Notes: generated by a model from the letters alone, not told the origin. A stretch of 64,000 nucleotides of DNA from Chitinophaga sp. XS-30 (GCF_008086345.1 NZ_CP043006.1:1796032-1860031), one strand, 5' to 3'; shown: positions 8,359 through 16,840, counted from the first letter of the stretch. Numbers and translations are program-made.

Positions 8359-10677
8359 ATGAAACAAATTATAAGAATCGCCCGTACCGAACTGCAACTG
8401 CTTTTTTATTCGCCTATTGCATGGCTTATCCTTATCGTTTTTACCATCCAGGCCAGCCTCGTTTTTACCGGAGTGCTGGGAGGCGCCGTCAATTTTAAGG
8501 AATTGGGTTACAAATTGGAAGGCGTTACGCTGAACTTATACACCGATCCCCGGATGGGGTTTTATGCAAGGTTGCTGGGATATCTCTACTTCTATATACC
8601 ATTGCTGACGATGGGCATGATGAGCCGCGAGTTGAGCAGCGGTTCCATCAAACTGCTTTATTCCTCGCCGATCAGCGATGCCCAGATCATTTTCGGCAAG
8701 TTTCTGTCCATTGCGAGTTACGCACTGCTGATGACCGGTATTGTGTTCCTGTTTACTTTATACGGGGCCTTTGTGGTGGACCAATTCGACTTCCCGGCTA
8801 CCTTAACCGGTCTGTTGGGTATTTTTCTGCTGATCTGTGCTTATGGTGCTGTGGGACTTTTTATGTCCAGCCTTACCTCTTACCAGGTGGTTTCCGCCAT
8901 GGGAACTTTTGCCGTCTTTGCCGTATTGAATTATACCAGCCAGTTATGGCAGGATGTCCCGTTTGTCCGGGATATTATGTTCTGGTTGTCCATCAGTGGC
9001 AGAACAAATGAATTCATTGGAGGCATCATCAGCAGTGAGGATGTAATTTATTTCATCGCCGTTATCGGCCTGTTCCTGGGGCTGTGCATATTCCGGTTCC
9101 GTGCTATACGGCAGAAAACCCGTCCCTCGGTTTCGATGGGCCGTTACCTGTTGGTGATCGGTAGTGCAGTGGTGGTTGGCTATCTGAGCTCGCGCCCTGC
9201 GGTGATGTATTTTTATGATGCTACCAGAACAAAATTACGCACATTGACCAAGGCTAGCCAGGATATTGTCAGTAAAGCAGAGGGTGGTTTGACGATCACG
9301 ACCTATGCCAATGCGTTGGATGAAGATCGCTGGTTATGGATGGGCATGCCCAGAGCAGAGCTGGATGATATGCGCCGGTTGAGAGAATATGTCCGGTTCA
9401 AGCCGGAGATTAAAATGAAGTACGTGCACTATTTTGCGAAAGGCAGAAACGAGAAGTCCCTTGATCAGCGCTATCCCATGCTGGATGACAGGGCGCGGAT
9501 GGGAAAAGTGGCCCAGGCCTATGGTGTGGATTCTGCTTTGTTCTTGCCGGTAGACGAAATCGGAAACATTAAGGAAACGTTGGCCGGTGAGGAATTCAGA
9601 CATGTAAAGGTACTGAAGCGCGAAAATGGGCAGCAATCCGTATTGCGTGTTTTTAATGATGCCATGGGCTTTCCTTCTGAAAGAGAAATAAGCGCCGCCA
9701 TTAAACGGCTGGTAACCACATTGCCAAAAGTGGCCTTTGTAGAAGGGCATGGTGAGCGCGATTGCATTAAAGAAGGTGATCGTGATTATAACAAGTTTGC
9801 CAGGGAGAATACTTTCCGTTACTCTCTCATCAATCAGGGCTTCGACTTCGAGCAGCTGTCGCTTGACAGGGAAGTGCCTTCGCATGTCAGCATTATGGTG
9901 ATTGCGGACATGAAAACGGCGATGCCGGAGTCTCACCTGGAGCATCTGAAACAGTATATAGCCAGGGGAGGGAACCTGCTCATAGCAGCTGAACCAAAGC
10001 GGCAAGACGCCATGAACGGTATCACAGCACTTTTTGGTGTGCAAATGATGGAAGGCAGACTGGTAAAACCCAGCAGGGACTATCAGGCAGACCTGATATT
10101 TACGAATGCAACAAAAGAAGCTGGTGAACTGGCTGATGCATTTAGCACCATTCACCGCAACAAGGGAGTAGTAGTGATGCCATCAGTCGTTGGCCTCCGG
10201 TACAACGAGGCCGCTGCAAACGGATATACAGCAAAACCTTTGTTCGTAACCGATTCCGCCGGCGTCTGGAACGAACTGAAAACGGTTGATTTTGTAGATG
10301 ACAGTGCGGCCTTTAACCCCGCTGCAGGTGAAACCGCAGCCGAAAATCTGGCCACTGCAGTTGCACTCAGCCGCAAAGTGGGTGAAAAGGAACAAAAGAT
10401 CATCATCCTGGGCGATGCCGACTGTATGAGCAACGGAGAACTTGGCCATTCGCGCAAGGATATCATGTCAAGTAATTTCATGCTGATCGCAGGGTCCTTC
10501 AACTGGCTGTCCGACTACGAGGCTCCTGTAGATGTTAACCGTCCGCCATTTACGGATAACGACATCAAGATTGGGAAAACGGGTTTCAGGATATCTAAAA
10601 TAGCATTCACAGGAGTTTTACCTGCTGCGATGGTGCTTTGTTATCTGATCATATGGTTTCGGCGCAGAAGGCAATAA
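8359..10677 (+). CDS. ABC permease fused to GldG-like auxiliary domain
   Basis: A 772-residue inner-membrane protein. Residues 1 to about 245 are an ABC-2-type permease with about six membrane segments, like GldF. After a further helix near 270 (LLVIGSAVVVGYLSS) comes a long periplasmic GldG/ABC_transp_aux-like region (…TLPKVAFVEGHGERD…, …MVIADMKTAMPESHLEHLKQYIARGGNLLIAAEP…), and it closes with a C-terminal membrane helix and an Arg-rich tail. It therefore looks like GldF and GldG in one chain. The ATG at 8359 is forced, because the ATG at 8351 meets a stop after three codons. It pairs with the ATPase upstream. Export of an unknown substrate is inferred. Confidence 0.85.
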   Translation: MKQIIRIARTELQLLFYSPIAWLILIVFTIQASLVFTGVLGGAVNFKELGYKLEGVTLNLYTDPRMGFYARLLGYLYFYIPLLTMGMMSRELSSGSIKLLYSSPISDAQIIFGKFLSIASYALLMTGIVFLFTLYGAFVVDQFDFPATLTGLLGIFLLICAYGAVGLFMSSLTSYQVVSAMGTFAVFAVLNYTSQLWQDVPFVRDIMFWLSISGRTNEFIGGIISSEDVIYFIAVIGLFLGLCIFRFRAIRQKTRPSVSMGRYLLVIGSAVVVGYLSSRPAVMYFYDATRTKLRTLTKASQDIVSKAEGGLTITTYANALDEDRWLWMGMPRAELDDMRRLREYVRFKPEIKMKYVHYFAKGRNEKSLDQRYPMLDDRARMGKVAQAYGVDSALFLPVDEIGNIKETLAGEEFRHVKVLKRENGQQSVLRVFNDAMGFPSEREISAAIKRLVTTLPKVAFVEGHGERDCIKEGDRDYNKFARENTFRYSLINQGFDFEQLSLDREVPSHVSIMVIADMKTAMPESHLEHLKQYIARGGNLLIAAEPKRQDAMNGITALFGVQMMEGRLVKPSRDYQADLIFTNATKEAGELADAFSTIHRNKGVVVMPSVVGLRYNEAAANGYTAKPLFVTDSAGVWNELKTVDFVDDSAAFNPAAGETAAENLATAVALSRKVGEKEQKIIILGDADCMSNGELGHSRKDIMSSNFMLIAGSFNWLSDYEAPVDVNRPPFTDNDIKIGKTGFRISKIAFTGVLPAAMVLCYLIIWFRRRRQ

Positions 10678-10697
10678 ACGCAGTCATTCATAAAGAA

Positions 10698-10762
10698 AAC
10701 GGAGGCCCTCCGCCAGGGTCTTCCGTTAGAAAGCAGGGATATTTACCCTGCTTTCTGCTTTT
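10698..10762 (+). terminator. double-hairpin terminator after the ABC genes
   Basis: Hairpin one pairs 10698-10709 with 10715-10727 (one bulged base, loop CCGCC). Hairpin two pairs AAAGCAGGG (10730-10738) with CCCTGCTTT (10746-10754), followed by CTGCTTTTTT. It closes the plus-strand ABC unit and faces the convergent AraC gene. Confidence 0.8.
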
Positions 10763-10865
10763 TTAATACGAAAGAAAACAATATTTGGAAGTCGGTGTAA
10801 TACGGAAAATACCCAATGCTCCATTTGCAACTACAATTAATGCAAATGGACGTTCTAAAAAGAGC

Positions 10866-11774
10866 TTAATTAAACCTCGCCCGAAACGCCAAGGGACTTT
10901 CCTTAACCTTACTTTTAAATAGTTTACTGAAACTTTGCGAATGCTCAAACCCTAGTTCGTAGGCTATTTCGCTGACTGACAATTCCGTGGTTGATAATTT
11001 TTCCTTCGCTTTCTGAATTAGTTTTTCGTGTATATGCTGTTGTGTATTTAGCCCTGTCAGCGTTTTCAGCAAACCTCGTAAATAAGTCGGAGAAATATTT
11101 AAGTTATCTGAAATATATTGAACAGTTGGCAGTCCTTTGTGAACCAAATCATTACTATTAAAATAATCCGTTAGCAGGCCTTCCAGGCATTCCAGTATTC
11201 GATGATTGGTAATTTTCCTTGTAATGAACTGTCGCTGGTAAAACCGCTCTGCGTAATTCAGCAATGTTTCTACATGTGAAAGGATAATATCCTGGCTGAA
11301 TTTATCGATATTGGAATTATATTCATGCCGGATATTCTTCACAATCTCATTAATGATAACCTCTTCTTTGTCTGAAAGAAAGAGAGCCTCACTGACGGAA
11401 TAATCAAAAAATTCGTATTTCTTGATTTTGCTGGCCAGGGACGTTCCCCAAAAAAAATCGGGATGTATAAACAGCATCCAGCCTTCAAGATTAATAGGGA
11501 CTCCGTTGTGTTCGCCCCGCAAAATTTGCCCGGGCGACAGAAATGCCATCAGACCTTCATCAAAGTCATATTTTTGTTGTCCGTAATACAGTTTATCGCA
11601 GCCTCTTTTCAGCGAAATCACATATAAATCAAATATCACAGAATCGATACCTGAATTATTTGGCAGCTGACTTAGATCCACCCAGCCAATGAGCGGATGT
11701 AGAGGTTTGGGTAACCCCATCAAGCGGTGTATTTCAGTAATATTTTTTATCCTATACGGTTGTGAACCTGCCAT
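10866..11774 (-). CDS. AraC-family transcriptional regulator
   Basis: A 302-residue cytoplasmic regulator. The N-terminal ~180 residues resemble a cupin-like sensing domain (…FDEGLMAFLSPGQILRGEH…). The C-terminal ~100 residues carry the double helix-turn-helix of AraC/XylS proteins (YISDNLNISPTYLRGLLKTLTGLN and VSEIAYELGFEHSQSFSKLFKSKV). It is the last gene of a minus-strand series (SDR, TonB receptor, DUF2147 remnant, two small membrane proteins), 3 bases after the DoxX-like gene. It may therefore control its own operon; a pair of 21-bp-spaced half-sites at 15873-15903 is a possible target. The ligand is unknown. Base composition is AT-rich like the rest of this block. Confidence 0.9.
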   Translation of the reverse strand: MAGSQPYRIKNITEIHRLMGLPKPLHPLIGWVDLSQLPNNSGIDSVIFDLYVISLKRGCDKLYYGQQKYDFDEGLMAFLSPGQILRGEHNGVPINLEGWMLFIHPDFFWGTSLASKIKKYEFFDYSVSEALFLSDKEEVIINEIVKNIRHEYNSNIDKFSQDIILSHVETLLNYAERFYQRQFITRKITNHRILECLEGLLTDYFNSNDLVHKGLPTVQYISDNLNISPTYLRGLLKTLTGLNTQQHIHEKLIQKAKEKLSTTELSVSEIAYELGFEHSQSFSKLFKSKVKESPLAFRARFN

Positions 11775-11777
11775 GTT

Positions 11778-12137
11778 TTAAAATTTATCTTTAAACGGAT
11801 ATTTCAGCCATATCATAACCAAGGGCATCAGGAGAAAAGGGATTTCAATCATCGCCATCCTGAAATTGCCTGCTCGCATGGCCAACGCCATAATTATAAC
11901 AATCGCAATGGCATTCAGTACATTTCCAAAGAAAAAAGTCTTTGGGAAAAGCAGCAATACACCTACCAAAATCGTTGCCGCTCCGAAAAAAGGAATCGCC
12001 GCTTCGCTGATTCCCAGTTCGTTCATCATCTTCAGGGATTCAGGATTATTTTTATAATTAAATGTGTCCCATCCGTGTTTGAATGCCAGAAAAACCGATA
12101 CCAGCAGCAAGATCAGGGATATAATACTTTTTACCAT
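11778..12137 (-). CDS. DoxX-like small membrane protein
   Basis: A 119-residue protein with about four membrane helices (IISLILLLVSVFLAF, AAIPFFGAATILVGVLLLF, VLNAIAIVIIMALAM, MAMIEIPFLLMPLVMIWL), in the size range and helix layout of DoxX-like proteins. I chose the Met at 12137, which lies one base after the stop of the upstream small gene (TGA-G-ATG). The longer frame would start inside that gene. The ELGISEAAIPFFGAATILVGVLLL segment is typical of DoxX relatives. Function in this operon is unknown. Confidence 0.65.
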   Translation of the reverse strand: MVKSIISLILLLVSVFLAFKHGWDTFNYKNNPESLKMMNELGISEAAIPFFGAATILVGVLLLFPKTFFFGNVLNAIAIVIIMALAMRAGNFRMAMIEIPFLLMPLVMIWLKYPFKDKF

Positions 12138-12138
12138 C

Positions 12139-12345
12139 TCAATTAAAAATAAGACTGTTGAAAATATAGCTCGCAACTAATGCAATCGGAACACCGATCG
12201 CCGCACTTTTCAAGGCTTTTCTGGCCTTGTTGGGATATTGAATTCGATGTTTAAAGTACAGAAAAAATCCTATTGGCGGAATAGCGTTGGAGACTATGAA
12301 CCAAAACCTGGACAGATCGTCGTAATTTTTATTTTTCATATTCAT
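12139..12345 (-). CDS. small hypothetical membrane protein (68 aa)
   Basis: A 68-residue protein with two hydrophobic segments (FWFIVSNAIPPIGFFLYF and AAIGVPIALVASYIFNSLIF) separated by a basic stretch (KHRIQYPNKARKALKS). Its stop sits one base before the DoxX-like start, and it begins four bases after the DUF2147 remnant, so it has tight operon spacing. A second Met at codon 3 (12339) could be the true start. I do not recognise a family. Confidence 0.6.
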   Translation of the reverse strand: MNMKNKNYDDLSRFWFIVSNAIPPIGFFLYFKHRIQYPNKARKALKSAAIGVPIALVASYIFNSLIFN

Positions 12346-12349
12346 TACT

Positions 12350-12632
12350 TTATTTAATTCTTTTAAATTTCATTGTCTTGCCCAACAGCGAGATTCCCAG
12401 ATACCCTCTAAAGTGTAGTTCATCCGCACTTTTTAATTTCGCTTTCAAACTGTAGGTGTCACCTTCGCTCGGGTTGTAGAGTTTCCCGCCGGTGTATTCG
12501 CAAAATGCAATTTGACATCGCCGTCTGTACTTTCCCATTTTCCGAAAATTTTATCGGCAGGCTGCGCAAAACCTGTTATGGACAGTAATTGCATACTTGC
12601 AATAAATAGTAATTGTTTAATTGTTCTATTTT
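12350..12632 (-). pseudogene. DUF2147-family gene remnant, internally deleted and frameshifted
   Basis: Two frames together spell the ends of a DUF2147 secreted protein. The upstream frame gives a signal peptide (…QLLFIASMQLLSITGFAQ) followed by PADKIFGKWESTDGDVKLHF. The downstream frame gives the family's C-terminus (GGKLYNPSEGDTYSLKAKLK…LHFRGYLGISLLGKTMKF). The usual ~50-60 middle residues are missing and the frame changes near 12475-12510. A normal start is also absent: the expected ATG before the leader appears altered near 12630. DUF2147 proteins are about 140 residues and of unknown function. It sits between the TonB receptor and a small membrane gene in the same operon. Confidence 0.75.
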
Positions 12633-12650
12633 TTTGATAGTTTATAATTA

Positions 12651-15032
12651 TCAGAGTTCTACCCTTATGCCAAATGTTGGAAATACACCCAGGCCTACGT
12701 TCGAAATATTACCTGTATTTGGGATAAATAACTCTGAGTTTACATTGAAGCGATTTGAAATGTTTACGAGATCCACAAAAGCAGAAAAGGTTCCCCATTT
12801 TCTTGGGATGCTGTAATCAGCCCTCAAGTCCAAACTGATAAAATCCGGTAGTCTCTCTCCATTGATGGCTGTCGTTTCCTGGGCATATCGCATATTTTCA
12901 GGATTGTTCAGAACATTGCTGTGGACTATATATCTATCCGTTGGACGGCCGGTGCTGTAACGGAATTTTCCGGAAAAAATCCACCTGTCGTTTGGTTTAT
13001 AGCTGCCCATTACGCTAATGGTATGGGGGATGCTGAAGATATAATTATAGTCACCCAGGCCGTTGTTGTCATTCCTTTTACTTTCCATAAAAGAATAGCT
13101 TATCAGGCCATAATAATTCTTGGAAAGTCTTTTGGTCAGGTTTAAATCCGCACCATAAGCATAGCCGCTTCCCTCATTATTCAAATAACTTTGTACCCTG
13201 TTGGGCTGTACGGCGAGGTCGTCAAATTCTTTATGCCATACTTCCGCTACAAATTTCAGGTCATTTGAAAACTGGATTTTATATCCAAGAATAGACTGTA
13301 TGGAGCGTTCATTCTTAAGCATATTATCAGCTGACTGTCCCGCGATATCAGCATACGCCGCATCCTGATAATATATACCGGTAGCAAAATTCAAACTATG
13401 CCGGTCATTCAGTAGAAGGTTGCCGCTCAGGCGTGGAGAAACAGTATGTTGCGCTGCAAAGCCAGTATAATCATAGCGTACACCCGGGTTCAGGGTAAAC
13501 CTGTCTGTAACCCTCCAGGACAGGCTGATATATCCGGAACCGTTAAATGCGTTGTCATCAAAAGTCGCATTATAAAGAGAAGGCGTCAATACCTGGTAAT
13601 ATTGTGCAGGATCCGGTCTGAAATCAGCGGAACGAAATGTGTAAATCGTGTCAGTCCTGCTTAACCTTCTTTCATAATCCAGATTCACCATCATTGCGTC
13701 GATTCCTGCCGTTAGGGTCAGTTTATTGAAACGCTTGGTGTAAATAGAACGGTAGCCGACTTCCTGCTGATTGTTTTTGATCGTTCTCAGTTCATCTTCA
13801 TAGCCACCATGCCTGGGATCTATTACTGCGCCATCCGCATCAAGAGATGGATTAAACCTTCCGAACCGGTTATCTACAGTTGATGAACGGAAATAAAGTA
13901 CATTTTTGATATAGCTGCTTGAATTGATCAACGTACGCAGGTTTAAACCTGCCAAAGTCTTATTGCCCCGATGATTAAAGAGTGTTGCCCCGCCACTGTT
14001 GTCGTCGTTGATGTTTGTTCCGGCTTCCATATCGTCTATTGTGCGATAAGGTCTTTCAGGATTATACATCGCAATAAAAGAAAGCTTATTTTTTTCATTC
14101 AGCTGTGTGGTGGTCTTTACAAGATAATCGCCGTAAGAAATGGAAGATCGCTGTTCATCCAGCAGGCTGATCAAAGCCGAAAAGTTTTGGTATCTGGCAG
14201 AAGCAAATACACTGGTTTTGGGTGATATAGGACCATCCGCTATTATGGTAGCACCCAATAAATCAAACTGACCGCTTAACGACCAGGTTTCCCTGTTTCC
14301 TTCCTTAACACCAAGTGAAAGATAGGATGAAGACCTTCTTCCATTAACGGCATCGAACCCGCCATTCTGGAATTGGACATTATCTATTACCCTTGGGGCA
14401 AAAATGCTGAACCTTCCGCCGTTAGGATCATTGAACCCTGAATTCAATCCTTCTGCTTCCAGATGCGACAGGTTAAACATCGGAATATCGTCCACCAGAT
14501 ATATGTTTTCCTGCGTACCCTGACCTCTTGCGGCAATGGCGGAAAATTGTCCTCCACTACTTACAACACCTGGCAGAACAGATAGCGCCCGCATAATATC
14601 CCCTTGTGCCCCCGGGTTACGGAATATTTCTTCTCTTGAATAAGCGTAAGTAGATACAGGGGTCAAGGGGTTATTTTCGCCCCGGTATACCTGAACGGTT
14701 ACTGCAGCTAACTCCGTTGCATCTTCCAATAACTCGATTTCGGAGTAATAGGTTTTACCTGTAGTGATGATTACTTCACTTATAAACTTTGTTTGAAAAC
14801 CGACACTTGAAATTTTTACATTATAGCTGCCGGAAGGGATATTTTCTATTATAAATATCCCAAGTGTATCTGTTGCGGCACCAAGCTGTATATTGTTTAT
14901 GAATACTGTTGCACCAATTACAGGTTGTTTTGTGGATTGTTCGATTATTTTGCCTTTGAAACTACCCTTAGATTGGGCGAAAGAAGCAATGGACAATAAA
15001 AGTGCGAAGATAGTAAGAGAATACTTTTCCAT
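12651..15032 (-). CDS. TonB-dependent receptor with carboxypeptidase-like regulatory domain
   Basis: A 793-residue outer-membrane receptor that is not of SusC type. I chose the Met at 15032 (MEKYSLTIFALLLSIASFAQ, a clean signal peptide), five bases past the stop of the upstream SDR gene; the longer frame would overlap that gene. A regulatory-like domain (FKGKIIEQSTKQPVIGATVFINN…) is followed by a plug (…REEIFRNPGAQGDIMRALSVLPGV…, AARGQGTQENIYLVDDIPMFNLSHLE) and a ~22-strand barrel. No SusD partner is present. The neighbours (SDR, DoxX-like, AraC) suggest a small-molecule system controlled by the AraC protein. The substrate is unknown. Confidence 0.88.
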   Translation of the reverse strand: MEKYSLTIFALLLSIASFAQSKGSFKGKIIEQSTKQPVIGATVFINNIQLGAATDTLGIFIIENIPSGSYNVKISSVGFQTKFISEVIITTGKTYYSEIELLEDATELAAVTVQVYRGENNPLTPVSTYAYSREEIFRNPGAQGDIMRALSVLPGVVSSGGQFSAIAARGQGTQENIYLVDDIPMFNLSHLEAEGLNSGFNDPNGGRFSIFAPRVIDNVQFQNGGFDAVNGRRSSSYLSLGVKEGNRETWSLSGQFDLLGATIIADGPISPKTSVFASARYQNFSALISLLDEQRSSISYGDYLVKTTTQLNEKNKLSFIAMYNPERPYRTIDDMEAGTNINDDNSGGATLFNHRGNKTLAGLNLRTLINSSSYIKNVLYFRSSTVDNRFGRFNPSLDADGAVIDPRHGGYEDELRTIKNNQQEVGYRSIYTKRFNKLTLTAGIDAMMVNLDYERRLSRTDTIYTFRSADFRPDPAQYYQVLTPSLYNATFDDNAFNGSGYISLSWRVTDRFTLNPGVRYDYTGFAAQHTVSPRLSGNLLLNDRHSLNFATGIYYQDAAYADIAGQSADNMLKNERSIQSILGYKIQFSNDLKFVAEVWHKEFDDLAVQPNRVQSYLNNEGSGYAYGADLNLTKRLSKNYYGLISYSFMESKRNDNNGLGDYNYIFSIPHTISVMGSYKPNDRWIFSGKFRYSTGRPTDRYIVHSNVLNNPENMRYAQETTAINGERLPDFISLDLRADYSIPRKWGTFSAFVDLVNISNRFNVNSELFIPNTGNISNVGLGVFPTFGIRVEL

Positions 15033-15036
15033 ATCG

Positions 15037-15819
15037 TTATAGTGATTTTGCTTTTGCTTTAAAATTTTTAAATTCCCTGTGACCAAATTTCATCAGCATA
15101 CCGGGGGCAATACGGCTCATTGTCTTAAGGAGATTTATCAAAAACGGCTTCATTTCTAATGTGTCGTTTTTAAGGGATTTCACTACAACATTTACCATCT
15201 TATCCACCTCCATCATCTGGCTGGGCCTGGGATGTATTATCCATTCGTTTTGCAGGTTAGTGTTCACGCCTGGCGGGATCATTTCGAACACCTTTACATT
15301 AGTGTCCTGCAACTGCAAGCGTAAGGCTTGTGTATAGGCCCGCACACCCGCTTTGGTAGCACTGTAAACAGGTGCAGCCGAATAAGGCATAAATGCAATT
15401 CCTGACGATACATTCACTATTGCCGAAGCAGTTTGCTGCAAAAGATGCGGTAAGAATTGATGCACCATTTGTACAGTCCCCGTGAGATTGATATTGATTT
15501 CCCTGGTAACGTTTTCCAAATCAATCGAACTGTCCTGTAAATCAAGCAATCGCATTGCGCCGGCATTGTTGACGATGATGTTTAGTTTAGGAAATTGTTC
15601 CTTGACATCTTTGTACAGCTGCTCAATATCGCCAGGCTTGCTCACATCGCTTTGGAAAATATGTACTTTCGGATATTGCGCTTTGGTTTTATTGAGGGCA
15701 TCCAGGTTTCGACCAGTGATAATAATTGTTGCCCCTTCTTCAGTAAGCTGCTTTACCATTTCCAGCCCGATCCCGCTGGAACCGCCTGTAATGAGTATTG
15801 TGCTGTTTTTTAAGTCCAT
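15037..15819 (-). CDS. short-chain dehydrogenase/reductase (DltE-like)
   Basis: A 260-residue NAD(P)-dependent oxidoreductase. The cofactor motif TGGSSGIG is at 11-18, NNAG follows beta-4, and the catalytic block has Ser in IVNVSSG and YSATKAG with the Tyr-x3-Lys pair. The C-terminal region carries a long tail (…MSRIAPGMLMKFGHREFKNFKAKAKSL) seen in SDRs of the DltE/YqjQ style. It is the first gene of the AT-rich minus-strand operon and ends five bases before the TonB-receptor start. The substrate cannot be deduced. Confidence 0.88.
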   Translation of the reverse strand: MDLKNSTILITGGSSGIGLEMVKQLTEEGATIIITGRNLDALNKTKAQYPKVHIFQSDVSKPGDIEQLYKDVKEQFPKLNIIVNNAGAMRLLDLQDSSIDLENVTREININLTGTVQMVHQFLPHLLQQTASAIVNVSSGIAFMPYSAAPVYSATKAGVRAYTQALRLQLQDTNVKVFEMIPPGVNTNLQNEWIIHPRPSQMMEVDKMVNVVVKSLKNDTLEMKPFLINLLKTMSRIAPGMLMKFGHREFKNFKAKAKSL

Positions 15820-15872
15820 TTTTCTGTTTTAGTCTGATGGTACAAAGGTCAGTACACATCAAAAAACAGAAG

Positions 15873-15903
15873 TATCCAAAACGACTTTTGATGTAGCCGA
15901 AAA
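15873..15903. promoter_or_regulatory. candidate AraC-type direct half-sites upstream of the SDR operon
   Basis: TATCCAAAA (15873-15881) and TAGCCGAAAA (15894-15903) share TAnCCnAAA and start exactly 21 bases apart, two helical turns, as is common for AraC-family targets. They lie about 55-85 bases upstream of the SDR start at 15819, and the operon ends in an AraC gene. The link is inferred. Confidence 0.35.
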
Positions 15904-15906
15904 TGA

Positions 15907-16035
15907 GAAAGTAGCGAGGTGTTGATGACTTGGCGCGATGCGCTGGAATCGAAGTTCGAGCTGGTAGAAACACAGCTGCAGCAAATGCAGGCGGTTGTTG
16001 GCTTGTATGAGGCACTGGGCGGCGGATGGAGGTGA
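15907..16035 (+). pseudogene. 3' stub of a NodT/TolC-type efflux outer-membrane protein
   Basis: An open stretch ending in TGA at 16033-16035 encodes a tail with TWRDALESKFELVETQLQQ, then MQAVVGLYEALGGGWR. This closely matches the conserved C-terminus of outer-membrane factors of RND efflux pumps (…Q…A…LYKALGGGW). An in-frame stop lies at 15904-15906 and no upstream part or start is present, so only about 42 codons remain. The 5' part appears to have been lost when the AT-rich block to its left arrived or when the region was rearranged. There is no pump gene nearby. Confidence 0.72.
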
Positions 16036-16068
16036 TGGCCGGGCAATTCGTTTCCCGTTATTGACGGA

Positions 16069-16821
16069 TCAGAACGGGTGGTGGCGCATTCCTCCATCCA
16101 CAACAGCAACACTTCCGGTAATATACCGTGCACGGGGAGATACGAGGAAAACCGCCATGTTGGCCATATCCTCCGGCTCACCGAAATCGCCCAGCGGTAT
16201 TTCCCTGGCGGCGAATGCTTTGCGTTCGTCACCAGGGAAGAACCGGCGGATGTTATCGGTGTCTATCAGCCCCGGTTGCAGGCAATTCACCCGGATGCCG
16301 TACTGCCCCAATTGTCCCGCCAGTTGTTTGGACCATGCTACTATTGCGGATTTGGCAACCGCCGAAACATTGATGCTGCGTAACTCGTATGTGCTGGCAA
16401 GGTTCAGGATAGCGCCCTGTCTGCGTTCTATAAAATGGGGCAACAGTTGTTGGGTGAGCTGCCTGGGGCGGTCAAAATCCAGCATCATGGATGCTGTCCA
16501 GTCCTCTTCCGGCCCTGTCATACCTACCGGTTGGCTGCGGCCTGCATTGTTGACGAGGATGTCAATATATCCCAGTCCGGTTAATGCTGCTGCCGTGATC
16601 TTTTGCGGGCCTTCCGGCGCCGTGAGGTCCTGCGTGAATATAACGGGTTCCACGCCGCCGGTTGCCGCTATTTCCGCTTTGAGGTCCTCCAGCGATCTTT
16701 CATTTCTTGCAGTGGCGAATACTGTAACACCTTCCATGGCAAGCGCTTTCACGATCGCCCGCCCGATTCCCTGGCTGGCGCCGGTCACCACCGCCGTTTT
16801 TCCTTTCAGATACAGATCCAT
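16069..16821 (-). CDS. SDR-family oxidoreductase with non-canonical active site
   Basis: A 250-residue SDR protein. The nucleotide motif TGASQGIG (13-20) and NNAG (91-94) are intact. The catalytic block is unusual: Ser143 is present (LNLAS), but the segment before Lys157 reads S-A-V-A-K, so the position of the usual Tyr (Lys minus 4) is Ser153. This resembles the beta-ketoacyl-reductase-like SDR subgroup that departs from the Tyr-Lys pair. Activity may differ or rely on another residue such as Tyr145. It is divergent from an HxlR regulator with about 90 bases between starts, a common arrangement in which HxlR controls the enzyme. Confidence 0.85.
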   Translation of the reverse strand: MDLYLKGKTAVVTGASQGIGRAIVKALAMEGVTVFATARNERSLEDLKAEIAATGGVEPVIFTQDLTAPEGPQKITAAALTGLGYIDILVNNAGRSQPVGMTGPEEDWTASMMLDFDRPRQLTQQLLPHFIERRQGAILNLASTYELRSINVSAVAKSAIVAWSKQLAGQLGQYGIRVNCLQPGLIDTDNIRRFFPGDERKAFAAREIPLGDFGEPEDMANMAVFLVSPRARYITGSVAVVDGGMRHHPF

Positions 16822-16840
16822 AATTTTGAGATTTTCTTTG

